Shown in pieces: positions 33,503-41,505 of a stretch of 64,000 nucleotides of DNA. The notes below the pieces were generated by a model, which saw only the letters and a program-made list of their open reading frames with translations, did not search any database and was not told where the DNA came from. This stretch comes from Siphonobacter sp048595215 (GTDB lineage Bacteria > Bacteroidota > Bacteroidia > Cytophagales > Spirosomataceae), in NCBI RefSeq assembly GCF_048595215.1, contig NZ_JBMDWJ010000195.1:39707-103706 (forward strand). Reading direction: 5' to 3'. The position numbers and the translations under genes were made by a program. Numbering within the stretch: position 1 is the stretch's first letter; every line of letters begins with the position of its first letter.

Positions 33503-35935
33503 ATGGAATCCAATACGCCCTTACAACTGGCAGCCGAGTTCATCCATTTTACCAATAAAAACATCTTTTTGACCGGAAAAGCCGGTACCGGAAAGACTAC
33601 CTTTTTACACGGATTAAAGAAAAACCTGCAAAAGCGAATGGCCATTGTGGCTCCCACGGGAGTAGCGGCCATCAATGCCGGGGGCGTTACGATTCACTCG
33701 TTTTTTCAGTTACCCTTTGGTCCGTACGTGCCCGACGGCTCCACGCAGCGACAGTTTCGTTTCGGCAAGGAAAAAATCAACCTCATCAAAAGTCTGGATT
33801 TGCTGGTCATTGATGAAATCAGTATGGTGCGGGCCGATACGCTCGACGGGATCGATGATGTACTGCGGCGATACAAGAATCGAGACTTGCCCTTCGGCGG
33901 CGTACAGTTGCTAATGATTGGCGATTTGCACCAGCTTTCACCGGTGATTAAAGACGAAGAATGGGCTTTACTAAAACCCTATTATAACTCGGTTTATTTT
34001 TTCAGTAGCCGGGCTTTGCAGGAAAGTAATCCCGTCCGGATTGAACTAACGCACATTTACCGGCAGTCGGATACCTTCTTCATCGATTTACTGAATCAGA
34101 TTCGGGAAAATCAGTTGAGTACGGAAAGCTTGCAGGCTCTCAACCAACGGCACATTCCGGATTTTAGACCGAAGGAAGACGAAGGGTACATTACGCTGAC
34201 TACCCATAACGATACGGCTCTGAAAATCAACAAAGTAAAGTTAGACGAGCTAAAGGGCAAGAAGTACACGTTTGAGGCCACGATCAAGGACGATTTTCCG
34301 ACGTATGCTTATCCCACCGAACCAGAGCTGACCCTGAAAATCAACGCTCAGGTGATGTTCGTTAAAAACGACGCGTCGCGGGACAAGCTTTTCTATAACG
34401 GAAAAATCGGTCGAATTACCCGCATCGAAGACGAAACCATCTACGTCAAATGCAAGGAAGATTACGCTGAAATTCCGGTACAGCCCGTAGAATGGCAGAA
34501 TGTGAAATACGTTCTGAATGCGGAAACGAAAGAAATTGAAGAGCAGGTAATTGGCAGCTTCACCCAGATGCCGCTGAAACTGGCCTGGGCTATTACGATT
34601 CACAAAAGTCAGGGATTAACGTTCGAGAAAGCCATTATCGATGCCAATCTTTCCTTCGCCCACGGACAGGTATACGTGGCCCTAAGTCGCTGCAAAAGTT
34701 TTGAAGGCATGGTACTCCGAAACCCACTTTCGTTGAGCAGTGTCAAAACGGATGGATTGGTATCAGCGTATAACCGGGCCGCCAGCCAGCAGATTCCCGA
34801 CGAGAAACAACTGAGGGAAGCCAAAATTGCCTTTCAGCAAACGATTTTATACGAACTATTCAACTTCTCGGAAATTCGCTCGACCCGACAGTATTTGGGC
34901 CGACTGCTGGATACGCATCAGACGGTGATCAATCCGGCCATTCGTCAGGCCCTACAACGCATTCGGACCGCTTCCGAAGAGACGATCGATACGGTTTCTG
35001 AAAAATTTCAGCAGCAATTGTCCCAGTATTTTCAACAGGGAGGATTACCCGAAGAACAGGAAGCGTTGATGACCCGCGTACAAAAAGGCTGTCAGTACTT
35101 TCTGGAAAAATTTGAAAGCATTTTTGACGCCGAGACGCTGGACGTGGAAACGGACAACCAGCTGGTGAAAAAGTCAGTAGGGCAGGCTCTGGAAAATTAC
35201 CAGCGACTCGTGACCATCAAGCGGGCAACGTTACAGGCTGGTATGAAAGGCTTTACAACCAGCGATTACCTGCGGGCGAAAGCCAATGCGGATATTGACT
35301 TCAAGGTACGAACCAAAGCGGTCGCGGCCAGTAGTAAATCGAGCCCCAGAGCGAGTAAAGACATGGTTCACCCCGAGTTATACTATGCTTTGAAAAGCTG
35401 GCGGGATAGTCAGGCCGCAGAACGCGACGTGCCGGTATACATCATTTTACCCCAAAAATCACTCGTTGAATTAGTGGAGGTGCTGCCTACTACGCTAGCC
35501 GAACTGGAAACCGTAAAAGGGATTGGGAAGGCAAAAGTCAAAGAATTCGGATCGGAAATCATTGAGATCATTCAAGAGTACTGCGAGGAAAATCAGGTAG
35601 AAAAAGAAGTGATCGAAATTCCACTGAAGAAAGAAAAGGTGGATACCAAACGCGTCAGCTTCGAACTGTTTCAGGACGGAAAAACGCTGGAAGAGATTGC
35701 CGAGGAACGCGGTCTGAATGTCGGCACTATCGAAGGACACCTGCTGCATTACGTGGGTGTGGGCGAGCTGGATGTGTACGATCTCTATTCGAAAGTCCGG
35801 TTGACGCCGGTCATTGAGTACTTACGGGAACATCCCCAGCAGTCGTTAGGTGAAGCAAAACTGGCCTTGGGCGAAGCCGTCTCGTACAGCGAAATCAAGG
35901 CCGCTTTAAAGTATCTGGAATCGCTTAATAGTTGA
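33503..35935 (+). CDS. PIF1/RecD2-like helicase fused to HRDC and HTH domains
   Basis: 810 residues. Walker A GKAGTGKT (25-32) and Walker B LVIDEIS (101-107) begin a superfamily-1B helicase core that ends with ITIHKSQGLTFEKA and VYVALSRCKSFEGMVL (about 365-415). A coiled middle follows, then an HRDC-like domain (about 625-695: PELYYALKSWRDSQAAERDVPVYIILP, LAELETVKGIGKAKV) and a C-terminal HTH (about 715-760: SFELFQDGKTLEEIAEERGL). PIF1-type enzymes unwind DNA 5' to 3', often at structured or stalled sites. The HRDC/HTH tail, as in RecQ-family proteins, suggests targeting to special DNA structures. Confidence 0.85.
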   Translation: MESNTPLQLAAEFIHFTNKNIFLTGKAGTGKTTFLHGLKKNLQKRMAIVAPTGVAAINAGGVTIHSFFQLPFGPYVPDGSTQRQFRFGKEKINLIKSLDLLVIDEISMVRADTLDGIDDVLRRYKNRDLPFGGVQLLMIGDLHQLSPVIKDEEWALLKPYYNSVYFFSSRALQESNPVRIELTHIYRQSDTFFIDLLNQIRENQLSTESLQALNQRHIPDFRPKEDEGYITLTTHNDTALKINKVKLDELKGKKYTFEATIKDDFPTYAYPTEPELTLKINAQVMFVKNDASRDKLFYNGKIGRITRIEDETIYVKCKEDYAEIPVQPVEWQNVKYVLNAETKEIEEQVIGSFTQMPLKLAWAITIHKSQGLTFEKAIIDANLSFAHGQVYVALSRCKSFEGMVLRNPLSLSSVKTDGLVSAYNRAASQQIPDEKQLREAKIAFQQTILYELFNFSEIRSTRQYLGRLLDTHQTVINPAIRQALQRIRTASEETIDTVSEKFQQQLSQYFQQGGLPEEQEALMTRVQKGCQYFLEKFESIFDAETLDVETDNQLVKKSVGQALENYQRLVTIKRATLQAGMKGFTTSDYLRAKANADIDFKVRTKAVAASSKSSPRASKDMVHPELYYALKSWRDSQAAERDVPVYIILPQKSLVELVEVLPTTLAELETVKGIGKAKVKEFGSEIIEIIQEYCEENQVEKEVIEIPLKKEKVDTKRVSFELFQDGKTLEEIAEERGLNVGTIEGHLLHYVGVGELDVYDLYSKVRLTPVIEYLREHPQQSLGEAKLALGEAVSYSEIKAALKYLESLNS

Positions 35936-35995
35936 GTTTCGTTAGTCTGGAAGCGGAAGGTGTGAAGTCTTCCTTACCTTCTGCTCAAATTTCCG

Positions 35996-36042
35996 TACTT
36001 TTGCGGCTTGAAACCGGTTTCAGCCTACCAATCTGGAAACCG
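35996..36042 (+). promoter_or_regulatory. leuS promoter (-7 box) and leader hairpin
   Basis: TACTTTTG at 35996-36003 matches TAnnTTTG. Immediately after the expected start, GGTTTCAG and CTGGAAACC form a hairpin (about 36014-36042) that ends 19 bp before the ATG. Confidence 0.5.
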
Positions 36043-36061
36043 TAAACTGAACACTGAACCA

Positions 36062-38845
36062 ATGGAGTACGCTTTTCGCGATATTGAGAAGAAATGGCAG
36101 GAATTTTGGGAAACAAACCAGACCTACCGCGTCGAAAACCAGTCTGAATTACCCAAGTACTATGTGCTGGATATGTTTCCGTACCCTTCCGGAGCGGGTC
36201 TGCACGTAGGACACCCGCTGGGCTACATTGCCAGCGATATTTTCAGTCGGTACAAGCGGATGAAGGGATTCAACGTTCTGCATCCGATGGGATTCGATAG
36301 TTTTGGTCTGCCTGCCGAACAGTACGCCATTCAGACGGGACAACACCCGGCCATTACGACCGAACAGAACATTACTCGATATATTGAACAATTGAAGAAC
36401 ATCGGATTCAGCTTCGACTGGAGCCGGGAAATTCGCACGTCCAATGCCGATTACTACAAGTGGACGCAGTGGATTTTTATGCAATTGTTCAACCACTATT
36501 ACGACAAAGACGCTGACCAAGCTCTGCCCGTTACGACGCTTACGGAAACCTTCGCTCAAAAGGGGTCGAAAGGCGTAAATGCCGTTTGCGACGAAGATGC
36601 ACCCGTATTTACAGCGGAAGAGTGGCAGGCGAAAAGTGAAGAGGAGCAGTACGAAATTACGCTGAAATACCGTCTGACGTATCTGGCCGATGCCGTAGTA
36701 AACTGGTGTCCGGGACTGGGTACCGTTCTGGCCAACGATGAAGTGAAAGACGGGGTGTCCGAACGTGGCGGTTTTCCAGTTGAAAAGAAACTGATGCGTC
36801 AGTGGATGATGCGGATTACGGCCTACGCGGATCGTTTACTAAATGGTCTGGATACGATCGACTGGTCAGAATCTATCAAAGAACAGCAACGCAACTGGAT
36901 TGGCCGTTCGCAGGGTGCCAGCGTGAAGTTTCAGGTGGAGGGTCAGGAACAGACGATTGAAGTGTTTACGACGCGGGTGGATACCATCTACGGCGTGAGC
37001 TTCATGGTAATCGCTCCCGAACACGAACTGGTACCTTCGCTGACGACGCCCGAGCAGAAAGAAGCCGTGGATACGTACGTAGACGCCACCAAACGCCGCT
37101 CGGAGCTGGATCGGATGATGGAAGTGAAGAAAGTATCCGGCGTCTTCACGGGTAGCTACGTGACCAATCCATTCAACGAGGAGAAAGTACCCATCTATCT
37201 GGCTGATTATGTACTGGCGGGTTACGGAACGGGTGCCGTCATGGGTGTACCTTCCGGTGATCAGCGGGACTGGAACTTTGCCACGCACTTCGGTCTGCCC
37301 ATTGTACCGATTCTGGATGCTCAGAAAGACATTGATCAGCAGGCGGATGCGACGAAGGAAGGACAGTACATTAATTCTGGCATCATTAATGGAATGACGT
37401 ATAAGGAAGCGACGCAAACGCTGACGAACTGGCTGGAAGAACGTGGTCTTGGTAAGGGGAAAGTTAACTATCGGATGCGGGATGCCGTATTCAGTCGCCA
37501 GCGGTACTGGGGTGAGCCCGTACCGGTGTACTTCAAAAATGGCTTACCGTATCTGATCGACGAAAGCGATCTGCCGCTGGAATTACCGGCCGTCGACAAG
37601 TACCTACCGACCGAAACGGGCGAACCACCGCTGGGCCGGGCTGCCGACTGGAAGTACAAAGGCGAGTATGAGTACGAGATGAGTACAATGCCGGGCTGGG
37701 CGGGTTCGTCGTGGTACTGGTTCCGGTATATGGATCCGAAAAACGAAAACGAACTGGCCTCGAAAGAAGCCATTGACTATTGGCAGAACATTGATCTGTA
37801 CGTGGGTGGATCGGAACACGCGACGGGTCACCTGCTGTACTCGCGTTTCTGGAATAAATTCCTGAAAGATATTGGGATTGCTCCCGAAGAAGAGTTTGCC
37901 AAAAAACTGGTTAACCAGGGGATGATTCAGGGTCGCTCGAACTTTATATACCGGGTGAGAGAATCGCAGCCAGTAACGTTCGTGAGCTTTGAATTGAAAG
38001 ACAAATACGAGGTTACCCCGTTGCACGTGGACGTAAACATTGTAGAGCAGGACGTACTGGATGTTGAAAAATTCCGGGCTTCGCGTACGGACGTTCCCGA
38101 AGATGCTTTGTTCATCATGGACGGCGATAAGTTCGTTTGTGGCTGGGAAGTGGAGAAAATGTCTAAACGTTGGTTCAACGTCGTGAACCCTGATGATGTC
38201 GTAGAAAGATACGGAGCCGATACTTTACGCCTGTACGAAATGTTCCTCGGTCCGCTGACGGATTCCAAACCCTGGAACACCAACGGCATCAGCGGGACGT
38301 TCAACTTTCTGCGGAAACTCTGGCGGTTGTTCTACGAAGATCAGACGGGTAAATTCTTGGTCACGGATCAACAACCCACGCCGGAAGAACTGAAAGCTCT
38401 GCATAAGGCAATCAAGAAAGTAGGCGAGGATATTGAAGTTTTGTCATTCAACACGTCCGTACCCGCGTTTATGGTACTGGCTAACGAACTGACTACGCTG
38501 AAGTGTAACAAGAAGGCTATCCTGAGCGATTTCGTTCGGATTCTGGCTCCCTTTGCTCCGCACATTTGCGAAGAATTATGGGTAGCTCTGGGGAACGAAC
38601 CCGGTACCGTAACCAAGCAGCCATTCCCCGTATTCAACCCGGCGTATCTGGTCGAAAACTCGTTCGATTATCCGATTCAGATCAACGGAAAGGTACGGGC
38701 CACGCTTACGTTTGCCGCTGATGCTCAGCCAAAAGACATTGAAGCGGAAGTACTGGCGAATGAAACGGTACAGAAGTGGCTGGAAGGCAAAACCCCCAAG
38801 AAAGTGGTAGTAGTACCGAAGCGGATTGTCAACGTGGTAATCTAG
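36062..38845 (+). CDS. leuS: Leucyl-tRNA synthetase
   Basis: 927 residues starting at MEYAFRDIEKKWQEFW; the 18 extra codons upstream lie in the leader hairpin and are rejected. Class I signatures: HVGH (48-51, the HIGH motif, in YPSGAGLHVGHPLGY) and KMSKR (about 699-703). The editing domain (CP1) includes TRVDTIYGVSFMVIAPEHEL and YGTGAVMGVPSGDQRDWNFA. The zinc/insert region and tRNA-binding C-terminus (QINGKVRATLTF) are present. It charges tRNA-Leu in the cytoplasm. Length is usual for Bacteroidota LeuRS. Confidence 0.97.
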   Translation: MEYAFRDIEKKWQEFWETNQTYRVENQSELPKYYVLDMFPYPSGAGLHVGHPLGYIASDIFSRYKRMKGFNVLHPMGFDSFGLPAEQYAIQTGQHPAITTEQNITRYIEQLKNIGFSFDWSREIRTSNADYYKWTQWIFMQLFNHYYDKDADQALPVTTLTETFAQKGSKGVNAVCDEDAPVFTAEEWQAKSEEEQYEITLKYRLTYLADAVVNWCPGLGTVLANDEVKDGVSERGGFPVEKKLMRQWMMRITAYADRLLNGLDTIDWSESIKEQQRNWIGRSQGASVKFQVEGQEQTIEVFTTRVDTIYGVSFMVIAPEHELVPSLTTPEQKEAVDTYVDATKRRSELDRMMEVKKVSGVFTGSYVTNPFNEEKVPIYLADYVLAGYGTGAVMGVPSGDQRDWNFATHFGLPIVPILDAQKDIDQQADATKEGQYINSGIINGMTYKEATQTLTNWLEERGLGKGKVNYRMRDAVFSRQRYWGEPVPVYFKNGLPYLIDESDLPLELPAVDKYLPTETGEPPLGRAADWKYKGEYEYEMSTMPGWAGSSWYWFRYMDPKNENELASKEAIDYWQNIDLYVGGSEHATGHLLYSRFWNKFLKDIGIAPEEEFAKKLVNQGMIQGRSNFIYRVRESQPVTFVSFELKDKYEVTPLHVDVNIVEQDVLDVEKFRASRTDVPEDALFIMDGDKFVCGWEVEKMSKRWFNVVNPDDVVERYGADTLRLYEMFLGPLTDSKPWNTNGISGTFNFLRKLWRLFYEDQTGKFLVTDQQPTPEELKALHKAIKKVGEDIEVLSFNTSVPAFMVLANELTTLKCNKKAILSDFVRILAPFAPHICEELWVALGNEPGTVTKQPFPVFNPAYLVENSFDYPIQINGKVRATLTFAADAQPKDIEAEVLANETVQKWLEGKTPKKVVVVPKRIVNVVI

Positions 38846-38907
38846 TACGGTATCCTGTACCGTCCTGAAATCCGGGAAATTTTAGCTTAGCGTATAAGAG
38901 TAAGTAT

Positions 38908-38954
38908 AAAGCCGGGTCGTCTCTTTACTAGCAAGAGGCCGATCCGGCTTTAGT
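38908..38954 (+). terminator. leuS terminator
   Basis: AAAGCCGG (38908-38915) pairs with CCGGCTTT (38944-38951), with further pairing (CTCTT/AAGAG) inside. T-run is short. Confidence 0.65.
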
Positions 38955-38988
38955 GTTTAGTTGAAATGTTTAATGGTTAGGCAGAAAG

Positions 38989-39013
38989 GCCCCGGTGTTA
39001 CCGGGGTTTTTTG
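38989..39013 (+). terminator. Second hairpin terminator downstream of leuS
   Basis: CCCCGG-TGTTA-CCGGGG is followed directly by TTTTTT. Confidence 0.75.
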
Positions 39014-39034
39014 TTGGGGGAGTTTAGGATTTTG

Positions 39035-39305
39035 AGCGGTGGCCGCTGGGGTTTTCCGTTTTCCATTTTGGTAGGATAAATTGGGGTAAAGTTAGCGAGA
39101 CGCGTTGTCCGTAGTATTTACTACGGACGCGAAAGTTGGTAGGCTGTGCCTACCGGGCGGGCCGATCCCCCGCATTGCATACGGGGCTAATGACATTGAA
39201 CCCCTTCGGGGTTTAGGCTGAAGAAGTTACTCTGCTCGCCCCAATTTGAAACCGTCATGGAATGATTGGGGCGTCAATGGTTTCGCGTCTGTGACGCGAA
39301 GTTTG
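39035..39305. repeat. Multi-hairpin intergenic repeat element
   Basis: Consecutive palindromes fill the gap: GTCCGTAGTA/TACTACGGAC (39107-39128), GTAGGC/GCCTAC (39139-39153), CCCCGCAT..ACGGGG (39167-39185), AACCCCTTCGGGGTT (39199-39213), GCCCCAAT/ATTGGGGC (39238-39272) and TTCGCGTC/GACGCGAA (39281-39300). The GCAT-ATACGGGG...AACCCCTTCGGGGTT block recurs at 58763-58806; the 39255-39299 block recurs at 26661-26705. With the two terminators it accounts for the 647-bp gap between leuS and purA. Confidence 0.75.
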
Positions 39306-39391
39306 GTTACTCTTGCGAATTTTGAAGGTAGTCTGCAAGGGTTTAGTATCGTATCGGCTATACCATTAGCAGAGTTACGGATAGGGCATAA

Positions 39392-39436
39392 AAAAACAGG
39401 GTCCCTGCGTTTTTGTACGAAGTGACCCTGTTTTAA
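39392..39436 (-). terminator. purA terminator
   Basis: AAAACAGGGTC pairs with GACCCTGTTTT, followed on the minus strand by a T-run; located 57 bp after the purA stop. Confidence 0.8.
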
Positions 39437-39492
39437 AATGAAGACGGTTAACTACTGAAAATGACCAACTAATAACCGTCAACTAAAAACAA

Positions 39493-40782
39493 CTATACGC
39501 TCAATTGAGCTTCCCGGTGAATGATCGCTTCCCGATCAGGACCCGTGGAGATAAAGCTAATGGGCAATTCCAGATTTTCTTCTAGGAAACTAATGTATTC
39601 GGCCAGTTCAGCAGGTAATTCGTCGTAGCAGTGGAAATTGGTCAGGTCCGTTTGCCAGCCTTTGAACGTTTTATATACCGGTGTAATCTCGATATCGTTC
39701 ATGTCGTGCGGGATCTGTTCCGTTACCGTGCCGTCGGGCAGTTGGTAGTGCGTACAAACCTTGATCTCCTCCATGATGTTCAGTACGTCCACTTTCATCA
39801 TGATGAGCTGCGTAACACCGTTCACCATCATGGCGTACTTCAGCGAAGGCAAATCCAGCCAGCCCGTCCGACGCGAACGTCCCGTAGTCGCACCAAACTC
39901 GCGACCTTCCTGACGAATGCGTTCGCCCGTTTCGTCGTGCAATTCGGTAGGGAAGGGACCGCTACCCACACGGGTACAGTAGGCTTTGAAAATGCCGTAT
40001 ACTTCACCGACGTTTTTCGGAGCTACGCCAAGACCCGTACAGACACCCGCGGCCATCGTCGTCGAGCTGGTGACAAACGGATAGGAACCAAAATCAATAT
40101 CCAGTAAGGAACCTTGAGCCCCTTCGGCCAGAATCGTTTTGCCATCGTTGATCGCTTGATTGATGACGTACTCCGTATCGGCCAGTTCAAACTGCTTCAA
40201 AAACTCGATGGACTCGGAGAACTGTTGTTCCAGTTCAGTCAGGTCATACGAGAAGTTATAGAAGCCCAAGATCATCTTATGCGTATCGACCAACTGATTG
40301 TACTTCGCCTGAAAGTTTGGAGAAAGTACATCACCCACGCGTAAACCCTGCCGCGACACTTTGTCGGTGTACGTAGGGCCAATACCCCGAAGCGTCGAAC
40401 CAATTTTAGAATCCCCTTTGGCTTGTTCGTAAGCCGCGTCGAGCAGGCGGTGCGAGGGTAAAATCAGGGAAGCTTTCTTCGAAATCAGCAGGTTCTTGGT
40501 CAGATCCATGCCGAATTTTTCGCTGAGGCCTTCAATTTCCTTTTTGAAGACGATCGGATCCAGCACGAGGCCGTTACCGATAATGTTCAGCACTTCCGAA
40601 CGGAATACACCCGAAGGAATCTGATGGAGTACGTGTTTTTTTCCTTCAAATTCCAGCGTGTGCCCCGCGTTTGGGCCGCCCTGAAAACGAGCAACCACCT
40701 GATACTGTGGAGCCAGTACGTCCACAATTTTTCCCTTGCCTTCGTCGCCCCATTGAAGGCCCAGCAATACGTCAACTTTCAT
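39493..40782 (-). CDS. purA: Adenylosuccinate synthase
   Basis: 429 residues. The N-terminus DVLLGLQWGDEGKGKIVD carries the GDEGKGK nucleotide/IMP-binding signature (residues 12-18), with NAGHTLEF at about 38-45 and GIGPTYTDKVSRQGLRVGD near 129. TTTGRSRRTGWLD near 295-310 is the second signature. It joins IMP and aspartate using GTP, the first step from IMP to AMP. It is the last gene of the conserved rel-fur-purA series on this strand; a 90-bp gap with an 8-bp GC hairpin separates it from fur. Confidence 0.97.
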   Translation of the reverse strand: MKVDVLLGLQWGDEGKGKIVDVLAPQYQVVARFQGGPNAGHTLEFEGKKHVLHQIPSGVFRSEVLNIIGNGLVLDPIVFKKEIEGLSEKFGMDLTKNLLISKKASLILPSHRLLDAAYEQAKGDSKIGSTLRGIGPTYTDKVSRQGLRVGDVLSPNFQAKYNQLVDTHKMILGFYNFSYDLTELEQQFSESIEFLKQFELADTEYVINQAINDGKTILAEGAQGSLLDIDFGSYPFVTSSTTMAAGVCTGLGVAPKNVGEVYGIFKAYCTRVGSGPFPTELHDETGERIRQEGREFGATTGRSRRTGWLDLPSLKYAMMVNGVTQLIMMKVDVLNIMEEIKVCTHYQLPDGTVTEQIPHDMNDIEITPVYKTFKGWQTDLTNFHCYDELPAELAEYISFLEENLELPISFISTGPDREAIIHREAQLSV

Positions 40783-40826
40783 TGGTAGTAATTAAAATGT
40801 AAAAGAAACTCAGATAGAATACAGAA

Positions 40827-40850
40827 CCCCTCCCTGCGGTATGGGAGGGG
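40827..40850. repeat. GC-rich hairpin between fur and purA
   Basis: CCCCTCCC and GGGAGGGG form a perfect 8-bp stem around an 8-nt loop. No T-run follows on either strand, so it is more like an mRNA-stabilising or attenuating hairpin than a terminator. Confidence 0.6.
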
Positions 40851-40872
40851 GACGTTACTGAGTCATAAGTCT

Positions 40873-41373
40873 TTATTCATTCGTCAGGGCAAAGGGTTGG
40901 CCCGTGAGCATAGAATTTCGATTTTCGCAATTAGGCTTCGTGCACGATCCGTAAAAAATCAGGCTGTGGTGCATGATATTCGACTGCATCATATCACCTA
41001 CCATGTTCTGGATGTTCTGTACCCGAGGGTCGCAGAATTCCGTTACGTGGTGGCAATCGGTACAGATTAAGTGATCGTGTTGCCGGCGGCCGTAGGATTT
41101 TTCGTACTGAGCCTGGTTTTTACCAAACTGGTGCTTAGTGACCAGGTTACATTCCACCAGTACATCGAGGGTGTTGTAGACCGTAGCCCGTGAAACCTGG
41201 TACTTTTTATTTTTCATGGAAACGTAGAGTTCTTCTACGTCAAAATGGTCGTCGCGAGAGTAAATCTCCTCCAGAATCGCAAAACGTTCGGGCGTTTTAC
41301 GAAGACCTTTATTTTCCAGGAACGCGGTGAAGATCTGCCTCACCGTCGTAAAACTCGATTCGTTAAGAGGCAT
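40873..41373 (-). CDS. Fur family metal-responsive repressor
   Basis: 166 residues from MPLNESSFTT. The winged-helix part spans about 10-85 (RKTPERFAILEEIYSRDDHFDVEELYVSM, VSRATVYNTLDVLVE). The metal sites are visible: HDHLICTDCHHVTEF (99-113, Cys104 and Cys107) and the C-terminal CTKPNCENR (Cys144, Cys149), the structural zinc. It could regulate iron uptake (Fur), peroxide response (PerR) or zinc (Zur); the sequence alone does not settle which. The order rel-fur-purA is conserved in Bacteroidota. The A/T palindrome at 26.55 kb is one candidate target. Confidence 0.9.
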   Translation of the reverse strand: MPLNESSFTTVRQIFTAFLENKGLRKTPERFAILEEIYSRDDHFDVEELYVSMKNKKYQVSRATVYNTLDVLVECNLVTKHQFGKNQAQYEKSYGRRQHDHLICTDCHHVTEFCDPRVQNIQNMVGDMMQSNIMHHSLIFYGSCTKPNCENRNSMLTGQPFALTNE

Positions 41374-41505
41374 TGTTTTCGGAATAAGTTGCAAAGAAAA
41401 GGCATTTACAGGAGTTTAGCTTAGTGAAAGGTAAACTCCTGCAGAATTTAGATTCATTACAGCCCGTTCGATGATAGTTTGGATGAATCAATGAGAAAAT
41501 CGATG

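Noticed and set aside
36866..37417. 183-codon minus-strand frame within leuS
   Set aside because: Antisense to the conserved editing domain, no domain or promoter.
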